Shown here in pieces: positions 1 through 7,853 of a stretch of 64,000 nt of DNA. The notes under the pieces are model-generated. The model was not told where the DNA came from. It searched no databases and saw nothing but the letters and a program-made list of their open reading frames with translations. A program made the translations under genes and the position numbers. The DNA comes from CAIJMU01 sp035530275 (lineage in GTDB: Bacteria; Spirochaetota; Spirochaetia; Treponematales; Rectinemataceae): contig DATKVC010000010.1 in NCBI GenBank assembly GCA_035530275.1, forward strand, positions 248,001-312,000, given 5' to 3'. The first letter of the stretch is position 1; every line of letters starts with the position of its first letter.

Positions 1-537
1 CCCGGCGACATCGGCGAAGGTGATCTTCTTCGACGGCTCGATATAGCGCTTCGCCTTGCTCTTGCCGAAGCTGAAGGCCTTATTGTTGCCCTGCACCTGC
101 CTGAGCATCATCCAGATGATGAAGAAGCCGAAGACCCAGGGCAGGAACTCGATCGCGAGCTGGAGGGGGCTCGCGGAGCGCTCTCCGCCGGAAATCTTGA
201 CGTTCTTTTCCCGGAGCTTGTCGAGAAGCTGGAGATCGACATAGGGGATCTTCGTCGTGAAAAGGGCGGTGTTGCCCGAGCGACCCTTGAGGGTTCCCTT
301 GATGTCGACTTGGTCGAGTATCTTGACCGTATCGACCTCTCCCTGATCGAGATAGGTCAGGAAGGCGGAATAGGGAATGTCTTGAGTCCCATCCTTTTCA
401 TTGGTAAAAAAGAGGGCCGAAAAGAGCACGCCGAGGGCGAGGAACACAGCGAGAGCGGCCCGGTTGCCCTTGAAGGGCCCTGGGGCCTGCCCCTGGTCCT
501 TGCGGTCGGGGTTTTGATTCTGATCGTCGAAATCCAT
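1..537 (-). CDS. ftsH: ATP-dependent zinc metalloprotease FtsH (N-terminal part)
   Basis: First 179 codons of a membrane-bound AAA+ protease that degrades misassembled membrane and regulatory proteins. Seen: an acidic/Asn/Gln N-terminal tail, a first membrane helix at about residues 24-45, an extracytoplasmic domain of about 80 residues containing IPYSAFLTYLD, a second helix at about 128-148 (FLPWVFGFFIIWMMLRQ), then KITFADVAG, the usual entry to the AAA module. The Walker motifs and the HEXXH site lie beyond base 1, so catalytic residues cannot be checked. The ATG at 537 lies 9 bases after the tilS stop; the AAAGGAG within the end of tilS probably serves as ribosome binding site. The tilS-ftsH order is common in bacteria. 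The gene is truncated only by the window edge. Confidence 0.95.
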   Translation of the reverse strand, partial: MDFDDQNQNPDRKDQGQAPGPFKGNRAALAVFLALGVLFSALFFTNEKDGTQDIPYSAFLTYLDQGEVDTVKILDQVDIKGTLKGRSGNTALFTTKIPYVDLQLLDKLREKNVKISGGERSASPLQLAIEFLPWVFGFFIIWMMLRQVQGNNKAFSFGKSKAKRYIEPSKKITFADVAG

Positions 538-546
538 GATGTAGGT

Positions 547-1947
547 TTACGCTCCTTTCAGGCGAAGGGAAAGCCGGCGCCTGGCAGGCGCGCCGGATGC
601 GACAATACGAAATATATCCTTGCCCCGCGGAACGCTCGAGCCGAGCAGCCCGACGATGCCGCGTCGATCCTGCACAACGGGAATCCCGTTTCGGAAAGAC
701 GCGTGGAGGCCCCAGCTTCCGACAATCCGGTCAAGGGCCCTTTGCCCCGAGGCCGAGGCGATCGAATCGCCGGGTCGGCGCGTCCGGACGACGAGAGGAA
801 AGTCGAAGCTGCCTTGGGGAATGCCAGCCATGCCGGGATCGTCCGTCCATGCGAGGGCGATGACGCCGCCGGGAACGGACCTTTCGAAGCCGATATCGGA
901 TTCATTCAGAACTACAAAATACCCGTCGGCCCCTTCGAAATCAAGGGATGGACCCACTTTCAAGCCATCACCTTCGCGCCTTATCGAAAGACCGTGACCC
1001 GAAAAACTTCGGCCGCGGGAAAGGCTCTCGAGAATCGATCCCAGCATGCGGGCCGGTACCCGATTCCCGGGAAATTCTGGGCAAAGGCCATCCGTGACGA
1101 GGCTGTCGATGCACTCGGCGAGGATCCTGAAACGCAGGCCTTCGGGCAAAGAGGCAAAGCCCTCGTAGGGGATCAACCGAGAGGAATCGGCCATTTTCAC
1201 GGCAACGACGTCGCCTACGAGTTCGGTCAGGGCGTCGTCGTCGAGCGTGAGCCTGCCTGCGGTCCGGAGCACTCCCCCCCTCCAGAACGCGAATTCCGCG
1301 TCCAAAAGGGGTACGAGACGCCGCCGAACCCTGTTTCGGAGGATGTCTTCATCACTATTGGTAGAATCGAGGGAAGTCTCGAGGCCTTTGACGCCCAGGT
1401 AGGCTTCGACTTCCGCCCTCCCGATCTCGAGAAGGGGCCTGACGATCCTTCCCTGTACCCCCCGCAAGCCCCGCAGGCCGGCCGTTCCCGCGCCGTTGAG
1501 AAAGCGCATAAGGAGCCCTTCCAGATCATCGTCTCGCGTATGGCCGATGTAGATGCGCGTGGCGGCGAAGTCCGCGGCGCAGGCTCGCAGGGATTCATGC
1601 CGCGCGAGCCTGGCGGCGGCCTCGATTCCGATGCCTTTCGCCTTCGCCGTCGCGGCGACGAGGCCCTCCTGGATTTCCGCAATCTGGAGATCGACATCGA
1701 GACTCAGCGCCGTCTTGGCAACCAGTTCCCTTTCGGCTTCACGTTCCGATCGGGGCCTGATTCCATGGTCGACGTACACCGCGCGCAGGGGGCCGGCGCC
1801 GATGCCGACCAGTGCCGCAAGCATGGCCGTCGAATCCGGTCCGCCCGAAAAAGCGACGATGGATCTAGCTTCCGGATCGATATCCAGCCTTTTGAGCCAG
1901 GCTTCGATGCGACCCTCGAATTGGGCGGTTAGAGAGCGCTGATCCAT
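547..1947 (-). CDS. tilS: tRNA(Ile)-lysidine synthetase TilS
   Basis: Converts C34 of the CAU-anticodon tRNA-Ile to lysidine using ATP and lysine, so that AUA is read as Ile. The PP-loop motif SGGPDS is at residues 34-39, followed by VDHGIRPRSEREAERE and an HTRDDDLEGLLMRFL segment (HxxDD) typical of N-type ATP pyrophosphatases. The C-terminal part (VVRTRRPGDSI) resembles the TilS C-terminal domain. I chose the ATG at 1947 because homology starts there; the open frame runs further upstream, but into rplY in another frame. Length 466 aa is normal. It lies directly upstream of ftsH and downstream of the rplY terminator, so it probably has its own promoter, which I could not define. Confidence 0.93.
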   Translation of the reverse strand: MDQRSLTAQFEGRIEAWLKRLDIDPEARSIVAFSGGPDSTAMLAALVGIGAGPLRAVYVDHGIRPRSEREAERELVAKTALSLDVDLQIAEIQEGLVAATAKAKGIGIEAAARLARHESLRACAADFAATRIYIGHTRDDDLEGLLMRFLNGAGTAGLRGLRGVQGRIVRPLLEIGRAEVEAYLGVKGLETSLDSTNSDEDILRNRVRRRLVPLLDAEFAFWRGGVLRTAGRLTLDDDALTELVGDVVAVKMADSSRLIPYEGFASLPEGLRFRILAECIDSLVTDGLCPEFPGNRVPARMLGSILESLSRGRSFSGHGLSIRREGDGLKVGPSLDFEGADGYFVVLNESDIGFERSVPGGVIALAWTDDPGMAGIPQGSFDFPLVVRTRRPGDSIASASGQRALDRIVGSWGLHASFRNGIPVVQDRRGIVGLLGSSVPRGKDIFRIVASGAPARRRLSLRLKGA

Positions 1948-1983
1948 CGATCCATTCCAACCTCGACCTTTCGGCCATAAAAG

Positions 1984-2009
1984 AAAAGAGAGGGTTTCCC
2001 CTCTCTTTT
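1984..2009 (-). terminator. Rho-independent terminator of rplY
   Basis: An 11-bp perfect stem (AAAAGAGAGGG with CCCTCTCTTTT) around a 4-nt loop. On the minus strand it is followed by TTTTCTTTTAT. It lies 30 bases beyond the rplY stop and separates the rplY transcript from tilS. Confidence 0.85.
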
Positions 2010-2038
2010 CGAAAACCGCCGTAAGGAGCGGAGGAGCC

Positions 2039-2707
2039 TTACTTCTTCTCCGCGGCGGCGGCAGGGGCGGCGGCAGGGGCTGCTCCAGCCGCGCCTGCCG
2101 CGGGGGCTGCGCCGGCGGCTGCGGGAGCCGCGGCCTCGACCACGGGCTCGGCCTCGGCTTTCGCGAACTTGACCAGGGCGACGACGAGGTCGGGGCTCGA
2201 GAGGACGCGAACATTATCGATGGCCGGGAGATCGCGAACGTGAATCGAATGATTCGCGTCGAGATCGGCGACATTGACCTCGATTCCTTCGGGCAGGTAG
2301 CGAGGATCGCACTCGACTTCGACTTCATGGGCGGGATTCTCGAGGATACCGCCGTTGCGGACGCCGATGGGCGTGCCGACGAGATGAAGGGGAACCTTCG
2401 CATGGAGCTTGCGGCCCTTCACGATCTCGAGGAAATCCACATGCATGATCTCGCCTGAAAGCGTATTGCGCTGATGCTCCTTGACGAAGACCTCGCGCGT
2501 GACGCCGTCGATGGCGAGATTGAGGATCGTGCTCTCGGAAATGCCGTGGGAAACCTTCCTGAATTCAGTGGAATCGAGAAAAAGCTTCGTCGCGTCCTTG
2601 CCGCCGCCGTACAGCACCGCGGGGATCTTGCCCGAAGTGCGGAAAGTGCGAAGTTCGCCCTTGGTGGTCTCGTTGCGGACCTGGGCGTTAAGCAATCGGT
2701 GTTCCAT
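2039..2707 (-). CDS. rplY: 50S ribosomal protein L25 (Ctc/TL5 type)
   Basis: Binds 5S rRNA in the large subunit. This is the two-domain Ctc form (222 aa), longer than E. coli L25. The N-terminal L25 barrel has GELRTFRTSGKIPAVLYGG at about residues 16-34, and the TL5-type domain holds KGRKLHAKVPLHLVG and VHVRDLPAID-like segments. The last 40 residues are an Ala/Pro-rich low-complexity tail ending in EKK. The ATG at 2707 has GGAGCAGTAGC just upstream; an in-frame upstream extension would run through the tRNA-Gln gene and is rejected. It probably shares a transcript with spoVG and tRNA-Gln. Confidence 0.93.
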   Translation of the reverse strand: MEHRLLNAQVRNETTKGELRTFRTSGKIPAVLYGGGKDATKLFLDSTEFRKVSHGISESTILNLAIDGVTREVFVKEHQRNTLSGEIMHVDFLEIVKGRKLHAKVPLHLVGTPIGVRNGGILENPAHEVEVECDPRYLPEGIEVNVADLDANHSIHVRDLPAIDNVRVLSSPDLVVALVKFAKAEAEPVVEAAAPAAAGAAPAAGAAGAAPAAAPAAAAEKK

Positions 2708-2741
2708 GCTACTGCTCCTTGTAACCAAAACCTCTGATATC

Positions 2742-2814
2742 CTGGGACGGCAGGATTCGAACCTGCGAATATCGGATCCAAAATCCGATGGCTTGACCGC
2801 TTGCCGACGTCCCA
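2742..2814 (-). tRNA. tRNA-Gln (UUG anticodon)
   Basis: A 73-nt cloverleaf on the minus strand. The acceptor stem TGGGACG pairs with CGTCCCA and the discriminator is G. The anticodon stem TCGGA/TCCGA closes loop TTTTGGA, giving anticodon TTG (Gln). The T-arm is GCAGGTTCGAATCCTGC. The 3' CCA is not encoded. It sits between spoVG and rplY in the same direction, so it is probably cut out of a shared transcript. Confidence 0.95.
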
Positions 2815-2865
2815 CTGTTTCTTGGCAGGCTGGACGGCGCTCCCGGCAACCACATCCTGCAGGCT

Positions 2866-3153
2866 TTATTCGAAATCAGCCTCCGAAGCCGGGTCGCCAG
2901 GCGGCGCCTTCGAGTAGGCATCCAGGATATCGGCTTGCAGCCGAGCCCTGAAATCAGGATGGATCGGATGCGCTATGTCCTTGTAGTCGCCCGTCTTCGT
3001 CTTGCGACTCGGCATGGCGATGAACATTCCCCCCTTACCATCGATGACCTTGATATTGTGCACGACGAAACAGTCGTCGAAGGTCACCGTCACGTAGGCT
3101 CGCAATTTCCCCTCGGCCGTTACCCTCCGCACGCGGACGTCGGTTAACTCCAT
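2866..3153 (-). CDS. spoVG: SpoVG family RNA-binding regulator
   Basis: A 95-residue SpoVG: MELTDVRVRR at the start, YVTVTFDDCFVVHNIKVI in the middle, then FIAMPSRKTKTGDYKDIAHP, the family signature. In Borrelia and firmicutes SpoVG binds RNA/DNA and acts as a post-transcriptional regulator. The Asp/Glu-containing tail is variable in the family. The ATG at 3153 has AAGGAG ten bases upstream; a longer in-frame start would add unrelated sequence and skip this site. A good promoter lies 35-63 bases upstream. Downstream are tRNA-Gln and rplY on the same strand. Confidence 0.95.
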   Translation of the reverse strand: MELTDVRVRRVTAEGKLRAYVTVTFDDCFVVHNIKVIDGKGGMFIAMPSRKTKTGDYKDIAHPIHPDFRARLQADILDAYSKAPPGDPASEADFE

Positions 3154-3187
3154 GGCTGCGCACTCCTTGGATGCCGAACCTCGCGCG

Positions 3188-3216
3188 ATAATACAGGAAA
3201 ACCTCTTGCCATGCAA
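3188..3216 (-). promoter_or_regulatory. sigma-70 type promoter of spoVG
   Basis: On the minus strand: -35 TTGCAT (3211-3216), a 17-bp spacer, -10 TATTAT (3188-3193). The start would be near 3181, giving a short leader of about 28 nt with the AAGGAG site. Confidence 0.75.
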
Positions 3217-3330
3217 GCGGATCGAGGCTTCAAGGACGAAGCAGGACCCTGTCCCGCCTCCGCTTCGGCCCGCGCTCGCGGTCTTTTTGAAGCATTCGAC
3301 GACATGCTCCGAAAAGGTGACGAATCGTAG

Positions 3331-3359
3331 TTGACAGGAAGATGGCTCCGCTCTTAGAT
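3331..3359 (+). promoter_or_regulatory. sigma-70 type promoter of the acidic-protein gene
   Basis: Perfect -35 TTGACA (3331-3336), a 17-bp spacer and -10 TTAGAT (3354-3359). Predicted leader of about 85 nt before the ATG at 3452. Together with the spoVG promoter this accounts for the 298-base non-coding stretch 3154-3451, in which I see nothing else. Confidence 0.7.
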
Positions 3360-3451
3360 TTTCCTCGGCCATGACGGACGGCCTGCCGCGAGGGCCGCGA
3401 TCCGGCCGATCGCCCGGCTCGGCGTCCATTCATCAGCTCGGGAGGAGAGCC

Positions 3452-3748
3452 ATGAATACGACCACCCCACATACCGAATCTTCGCCCGATTTGAGGCTCG
3501 TCGCCGTCGGGACGGAGGTCTTCATCCATCCTGCCCTGCTCTTCAGCGATGACTATGACGAGTACGAGGACGATGATTTCGAGGAAGACGAGGATTTCGA
3601 CGATGTCGACAGCGACGATATCGACGAAGACGACGACTTCGACGATGACTTCGGCGATGATTCGGACGATCTCGACGACGACATCGACGAGGAAGACGAG
3701 GATTTCGAATACGAGGACGATGTCGACTACGACGATTTCGACGAGTAG
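3452..3748 (+). CDS. Highly acidic small protein of unknown function
   Basis: A 98-residue protein I do not recognise. Residues 1-32 are ordinary (MNTTTPHTES then RLVAVGTEVFIHPALLF). Residues 33-98 are 48/66 Asp or Glu, interrupted mainly by single Phe, Tyr, Ile, Val or Leu residues. Only one Arg and no Lys occur in the whole protein. No signal peptide or membrane segment. The start is set by GGAGGAG 5 bases upstream; the in-frame ATG at 3371 has no such site. It has its own promoter and terminator, so it is a monocistronic gene. Acidic tails like this are seen in DNA-mimic, histone-chaperone-like or cation-binding proteins, but nothing here selects among these. Confidence 0.75.
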   Translation: MNTTTPHTESSPDLRLVAVGTEVFIHPALLFSDDYDEYEDDDFEEDEDFDDVDSDDIDEDDDFDDDFGDDSDDLDDDIDEEDEDFEYEDDVDYDDFDE

Positions 3749-3768
3749 ACCCCCTTAATCGAAAGGCA

Positions 3769-3798
3769 AGCCGGTCCCGAGGGACCGGCTCTTTTTTT
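3769..3798 (+). terminator. Rho-independent terminator of the acidic-protein gene
   Basis: AGCCGGTCCC pairs with GGGACCGGCT (3769-3778 with 3781-3790), followed by C and seven T. It lies 20 bases after the stop codon. Confidence 0.93.
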
Positions 3799-3846
3799 CC
3801 TACCGAGGCTGGAGCAAGAAGAACGTTCGAAGACTGCTACTGAAGC

Positions 3847-4233
3847 TTAGGGTTGGAGTGAAGGCAGGGGTGCTTCGATAGGTGTGGCAGGCGCTTGAAA
3901 CCAGAGTTTCTCGAGTTCGTAGAACTGCCTGGCCCGCTCCACCATGAGATGGACGACGATGTCGCCGAAGTCGAGAAGGACCCACTCTTCCTCATCGGCG
4001 ATCGAGATCGAACCGCGGGCTCTGAAGTCTTGCGTGGCGGCAAAGTCTTCCATATGGCGGGCGAGGCCCCGGAGATGGGTGACGCTTCCCGCCGTCGCGA
4101 TGACGAACCAGTCCGTCCACCCCGATTGGGCAGCCATGTCGAGCAGGACGACCGAAGCGCCCTTATGCTCGGCGAGAATAGTTCCCATAGAAAATGCCAA
4201 TTCGCGGCTAGTGGCCAAGCACGTACCTCCCAT
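3847..4233 (-). CDS. rsfS: Ribosomal silencing factor RsfS
   Basis: Binds ribosomal protein L14 and blocks subunit joining when nutrients are short. Family features: KGASVVLLDM near the start, GWTDWFVIATAGSVTHLRGLA, then EEEWVLLDFGDIVVHLM and the C-terminal ERARQFYELEKLW. Length about 128 aa is normal. Start uncertain: the ATG at 4233 has no clear Shine-Dalgarno, while a TTG at 4218 follows GGGAGG by 7 bases and would give 123 aa. Both overlap the 3' end of the LytR-like gene, so translation is probably coupled. It closes the conserved nadD-yqeK-lytR-rsfS run. Confidence 0.92.
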   Translation of the reverse strand: MGGTCLATSRELAFSMGTILAEHKGASVVLLDMAAQSGWTDWFVIATAGSVTHLRGLARHMEDFAATQDFRARGSISIADEEEWVLLDFGDIVVHLMVERARQFYELEKLWFQAPATPIEAPLPSLQP

Positions 4234-5380
4234 TGAAATCCGCCCCGAGGACGATGGTGAATTCAGCGTCGGAAGAGCCGAGACTTCCGTCGTCCGGCCC
4301 GATATTCGCGCAGCGGATGACTCCGCCCAGACTCTTGGCGACTTCCGGATTAGAACTGCGGCTCACGATCCTGGTGTTGCCATAATCGGTGCGATCCGCA
4401 TTGCCGACAGAAACGACATCATAGCCGAAACTGCCGAGTATTTCTGCGGCCCTGCCCGCAAGGCCCTTGACCGTCGTACCATTCAAGATCTCTACCGTAT
4501 GGACGTCGGTGCTCCCTGTCCCCGTCGTGGTGAGGGCATTAAGGGTCTGCTTCACGATGTCGCGAACGAGATCGCCGTCATAATGAGGGAAGAGGAGGGT
4601 CTGGCGGTCGACGACACGCTTCGTACCGGTGACCCTTTGCATGAGGAAATGGTCGATGTCGAGTCCGGCCAGCCCCCTGACGAAATGGAGCAAGCCCTCC
4701 GAACCGAGGTTGCTCTTGATCGAGGAACTCCAGGTCGGAAAGACGTCAGGACGAGTCAGCCAATCCGATTGTCTGGCGATCGCCCGAAGGAAGCCCTGAA
4801 AAAGCCTCTGTCTGCGCGCGGCGGCCGAGGCATCATCCTCGTCCTGGGGGACGTAGGAGGCGAATTGGAGGAGCTTGTCGCCGTCGAGGAGGGTTGTGCC
4901 CTGGGGAAGAAGGATGCGAGGCGGTCCACTCTGATCTACGGCCGAAGGAATGAACATTTCGACGCCGCCGAGAAGGTCGGCCGTCTTCTTGAGGCCGTTT
5001 TCGTCGAAGACAAGCCACAGGGGGATTTCCGTTTGGAGCAAGGCCCGTATTTCCCGAAGATAGGTCTGCGGCCTCCCTTTCTGGTAGACGCTATCGATGC
5101 GATCGACCTTGTTGACGCTCTTGAGAATGAGACCCGTATTGCCGGGGATGTCGAGAACCGCAGCCTTCCCCGTAAGCGGATAATAGAGAAAGAGCTCCGT
5201 CGCGACAGGCTCTCCGCCCTCTTCCAAGACGACGAGTAGGCTGATGATGCGGTCGTTCTTCACCGCCGAGCTCACTGGGTCCGAGGCGAGGGTCAGGGCC
5301 ATTCCGACGATCACCGAGACCACCACCGCCAAAATGCCGACAAGGGGAAGGCTGCTTTTGTCGAAGGGAAGGCGCTTCAT
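4208..5380 (-). CDS. LytR-CpsA-Psr family protein with LytR_C domain
   Basis: LCP proteins attach anionic glycopolymers to peptidoglycan or lipid carriers at the outer face of the membrane. Seen: a cytoplasmic stub MKRLPFDKSS, one membrane helix at about residues 11-32 (LVGILAVVVSVIVGMAL), a region with LFLYYPLTGKAAVLDIPGNT and KVDRIDSVYQKG corresponding to the LCP core, and a C-terminal segment of about 90 residues starting HTVEILNGT (the LytR_C fold: ILNGTTVKGLAGRAAEIL). The central region has fewer of the usual LCP Arg/Asp motifs than firmicute proteins, so enzyme activity is uncertain. The start at 5380 overlaps the yqeK stop (ATGA). 390 aa. Confidence 0.85.
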   Translation of the reverse strand: MKRLPFDKSSLPLVGILAVVVSVIVGMALTLASDPVSSAVKNDRIISLLVVLEEGGEPVATELFLYYPLTGKAAVLDIPGNTGLILKSVNKVDRIDSVYQKGRPQTYLREIRALLQTEIPLWLVFDENGLKKTADLLGGVEMFIPSAVDQSGPPRILLPQGTTLLDGDKLLQFASYVPQDEDDASAAARRQRLFQGFLRAIARQSDWLTRPDVFPTWSSSIKSNLGSEGLLHFVRGLAGLDIDHFLMQRVTGTKRVVDRQTLLFPHYDGDLVRDIVKQTLNALTTTGTGSTDVHTVEILNGTTVKGLAGRAAEILGSFGYDVVSVGNADRTDYGNTRIVSRSSNPEVAKSLGGVIRCANIGPDDGSLGSSDAEFTIVLGADFNGRYVLGH

Positions 5381-5973
5381 GTTTCGGTCTCCCGTGAAAC
5401 GGCAGGATCGTAAAGGGCGAGACTTTCCTCCGCAACGGGGAGACCGACGGATCGGAGCCACTCCACCGTGCTCGCCAAGACGGCGCCGAAGAGCTCCGCG
5501 GGAGGCAGGAGGAGACAGCGAGCCCTGAACTCCGGGTCGACATGCTTCCTTCCAGGCTCCAACTTGTCGGCCGCGTAGGTAATTCGCGCAAGATCTCCCA
5601 TGTCGCGGCTGCCGAGCGTATGCAAGGCTATCGCCTCGAGAATCTCCTCGTCGGCGCAGCCAAAGGTGCCGGCAAGAAGCCCGGCCGCGGCGGGACCATG
5701 GAGTGCGGCCTCGCCGATCACCCCGTCGCTCACGAAGCTGCGGCCCGATATGGAGGCGTAAATCGAAGCGAGAGAGGACTGGTTCCTCAGATCCAGTTCT
5801 TTGCAGAGATCATGAGCGAGACCCGCCACGCGACCTTTGGCTGAAGAAAGCCCGTTGCGCTCGCAGAGTTCCGCCGAGAGCGCCGCCACCGCGCGCGAAT
5901 GTCGGGCGCGCGCCCGCATCATTGTCCGGTCAAGCGCTGCTTCTAGTTTCGCTTCCAATTCATCGAGGTCCAT
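5377..5973 (-). CDS. yqeK: YqeK-type HD-domain Ap4A hydrolase
   Basis: Symmetrical diadenosine tetraphosphate hydrolase. HD motifs in order: RHSRAVAALS (metal His), GLAHDLCKEL (the HD pair), HGPAAAGLLA, then AIALHTLGSRDMGDLARITYAADKLEP, typical of YqeK. 198 aa, normal. It overlaps nadD by 14 bases upstream and the LytR-like gene by 4 bases downstream. The nadD-yqeK pair is widespread. Confidence 0.92.
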   Translation of the reverse strand: MDLDELEAKLEAALDRTMMRARARHSRAVAALSAELCERNGLSSAKGRVAGLAHDLCKELDLRNQSSLASIYASISGRSFVSDGVIGEAALHGPAAAGLLAGTFGCADEEILEAIALHTLGSRDMGDLARITYAADKLEPGRKHVDPEFRARCLLLPPAELFGAVLASTVEWLRSVGLPVAEESLALYDPAVSRETET

Positions 5974-6538
5974 AGAGTCCCATTTCGAGTATGTACTTCC
6001 TCACCGATTCCGGCACGAGATAGCGAATCGACCTTCCCGCGGCCACGAGGGCTCGGATATCGCTCGACGACAAAGGTATGATCCTATTGGACGCGCGGGA
6101 ATAGTCCGCGACGGGATTGTCTCTGTTCCGCGAGGTCTCGCGCCGGCCCACGATGATGCGAGTCTCAACCTGCAAGGCCTCGAATTCCCGCCAGCGAGGC
6201 AGTCCCGATACGAGATCGTCCCCGACGAGGAGACCGGGCATGGGATCGATGTCGCCTTGGGCGACGAGGCTGCGAATGGTATCGATGGTGAAGGATATTC
6301 CGCCCCTGCCGAGTTCGCGGGCATCGACGCTAAAGGCGGAATTTTCCGCGCACGCGAGCTCGAGCATTGCGCGGCGGTGTTCTTGTCCCGGGTCTTCTGA
6401 GCCATCCTTGAACGGCGAACGCGCAGCTGGCACGAAGAGAACCCTGTCAAAGCCGAATTCCTCGCGGACTTCCTCCGCCATCATGAGGTGGCCTATATGG
6501 ACGGGATTAAAAGAGCCTCCGAAGACCAATGCCCGCAA
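5960..6538 (-). CDS. nadD: Nicotinate-nucleotide adenylyltransferase
   Basis: Makes nicotinate adenine dinucleotide from NaMN and ATP in NAD synthesis. The N-terminus MRALVFGGSFNPVHIGHL carries the GSFNPxHxGH nucleotidyltransferase motif; residues 100-112 include GLLVGDDLVSGLP, and the C-terminal LSSSDIRALVAAG is the ISSTxIR motif. 192 aa. The start at 6538 is 9 bases downstream of the obg stop; the methionine precedes the first beta strand exactly. Confidence 0.96.
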   Translation of the reverse strand: MRALVFGGSFNPVHIGHLMMAEEVREEFGFDRVLFVPAARSPFKDGSEDPGQEHRRAMLELACAENSAFSVDARELGRGGISFTIDTIRSLVAQGDIDPMPGLLVGDDLVSGLPRWREFEALQVETRIIVGRRETSRNRDNPVADYSRASNRIIPLSSSDIRALVAAGRSIRYLVPESVRKYILEMGLYGPR

Positions 6539-6547
6539 GGTGCTGCC

Positions 6548-7708
6548 TCAGGAATCCGCGTCGGAATCTTCGGCGAACTCGATATCGCCGCCTATGTCGG
6601 TCGAAGGATCGGCAAGTCCGAAAAGATCCTCCTCATCCCGCGATTCCGCCTCCAGTCGCTCGGCCTCGACCACCATCGAATGGAAGAGTTCCTTGAGTTC
6701 GTCGAGTCCCGCGCCGGAGAAGACCGAAATTCCTACTATCTTTTCGCCGGGAAGGACCGATGAAAGCTCGGAGAGTCGGCCTTCGGCTTCTGGCAGATCG
6801 AGCTTCGTCCCGATGATGACCCGCCTCTTCTCGGCAAGGGTGGGAGAAAAGGAGGACAATTCCTCGACGAGGACGGGAAAGGCCTCTTTCCAGTTGTCGT
6901 CCGAGAGATCGATCAGGAAGGCCAGGGCCGCCGTCCTGGAAATGTGTTTGAGAAAGCGGATGCCAAGACCAGCGCCTTCGTGGGCGCCCTCGATGATGCC
7001 CGGGATGTCGGCGAGCACGATGTCGCGGTCGTGAATATGGAGCATCCCGAGATTGGGGATCTTCGTCGTGAAGGGATAGGGGGCGATCTTAGGCCGCGCG
7101 TTGGTGAAGCTGTCGAGAAGGGAGGACTTGCCCGCATTAGGGAAACCGACAAAGCCAATATCGCCTATGAGCTGGAGTTCGATGCGCAGCTTGGCCGTCT
7201 TGCCCGGCTTCCCCGGTTGGGAAATCCTCGGCGCTTGATTGACGCTCGTCGCGTAATGAGAATTGCCTTTTCCGCCCTTACCGCCCGAAAGGAAGGTCCA
7301 TCGGGTCAGGCTATCGCCGTCGCGAGCCGCCTTCTTAGCCCCGCCGATGCGTCCGGCTCCCGCTATGCCCCTCTCGACGCCGAAGTCCTTGATCACCTCA
7401 CCGGAGTCGAAGTCCCTGATGACGGTTCCGGGCGGCACGGCGATGACGAAATCCTCGCCATCCCTGCCATAGCGGTTCTTGCCCATGCCGGCCATGCCGT
7501 TCTGGGCCTTGAAGGTCTGCTGGAAACGTAGGTGCACGAGTGTGCGCAGATTGCGCCTTACCTCGAAAACGACGTCGCCGCCCCTTCCCCCGTCGCCGCC
7601 GGCCGGGCCCCCCATGGGCACATATTTTTCGCGCCTGAAGGCGATGCAGCCGTCCCCGCCATTGCCCGAACTCACGATGATTGTTGCCTCATCGGCGAAC
7701 TTGATCAT
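6548..7708 (-). CDS. obgE: Obg/CgtA GTPase
   Basis: Essential GTPase of 50S assembly and stress response. The glycine-rich OBG domain (residues 1-160: FADEATIIVSSGNGGDGC, GGPAGGDGGRGGDV) is followed by a GTPase domain with GFPNAGKSSLLD (P-loop), DIPGIIEGAHEGAGLG (switch II), GTKLDLPEA (NKxD equivalent) and ISVFSGAGLDEL (G5). A short acidic tail (EDLFGLADPSTD, ending DSDADS) replaces the OCT domain. 386 aa. Usual position after rplU-rpmA. Confidence 0.96.
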   Translation of the reverse strand: MIKFADEATIIVSSGNGGDGCIAFRREKYVPMGGPAGGDGGRGGDVVFEVRRNLRTLVHLRFQQTFKAQNGMAGMGKNRYGRDGEDFVIAVPPGTVIRDFDSGEVIKDFGVERGIAGAGRIGGAKKAARDGDSLTRWTFLSGGKGGKGNSHYATSVNQAPRISQPGKPGKTAKLRIELQLIGDIGFVGFPNAGKSSLLDSFTNARPKIAPYPFTTKIPNLGMLHIHDRDIVLADIPGIIEGAHEGAGLGIRFLKHISRTAALAFLIDLSDDNWKEAFPVLVEELSSFSPTLAEKRRVIIGTKLDLPEAEGRLSELSSVLPGEKIVGISVFSGAGLDELKELFHSMVVEAERLEAESRDEEDLFGLADPSTDIGGDIEFAEDSDADS

Positions 7709-7773
7709 AGCCTACCTTTAAAGGAAACGCCGCCTTCCCTATTCCCTGCGGATGGGCGGCGGCGACTCCTGTT

Positions 7774-7810
7774 CCGGCCTTAGGCCGGATATATCGCCCC
7801 GTCGCGGGGC
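7774..7810 (-). other. Two GC-rich stem-loops between rpmA and obg
   Basis: Two perfect palindromic hairpins follow each other in the 145-base gap: CCGGCCTTAGGCCGG (7774-7788) and GCCCCGTCGCGGGGC (7796-7810). Neither is followed by a T run on either strand, so they are not classical terminators. RNA processing, stabilising the upstream ribosomal-protein message, or partial attenuation of obg are possible roles. Confidence 0.5.
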
Positions 7811-7853
7811 TACCTCACTGTCGAGCGCGGTCCGACTTGACGGACCTCGCACT

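Noticed and set aside
310..1932. 540-codon plus-strand frame opposite tilS/ftsH
   Set aside because: Antisense shadow; Arg/Gly/Pro-rich without domains, and it crosses two real genes.
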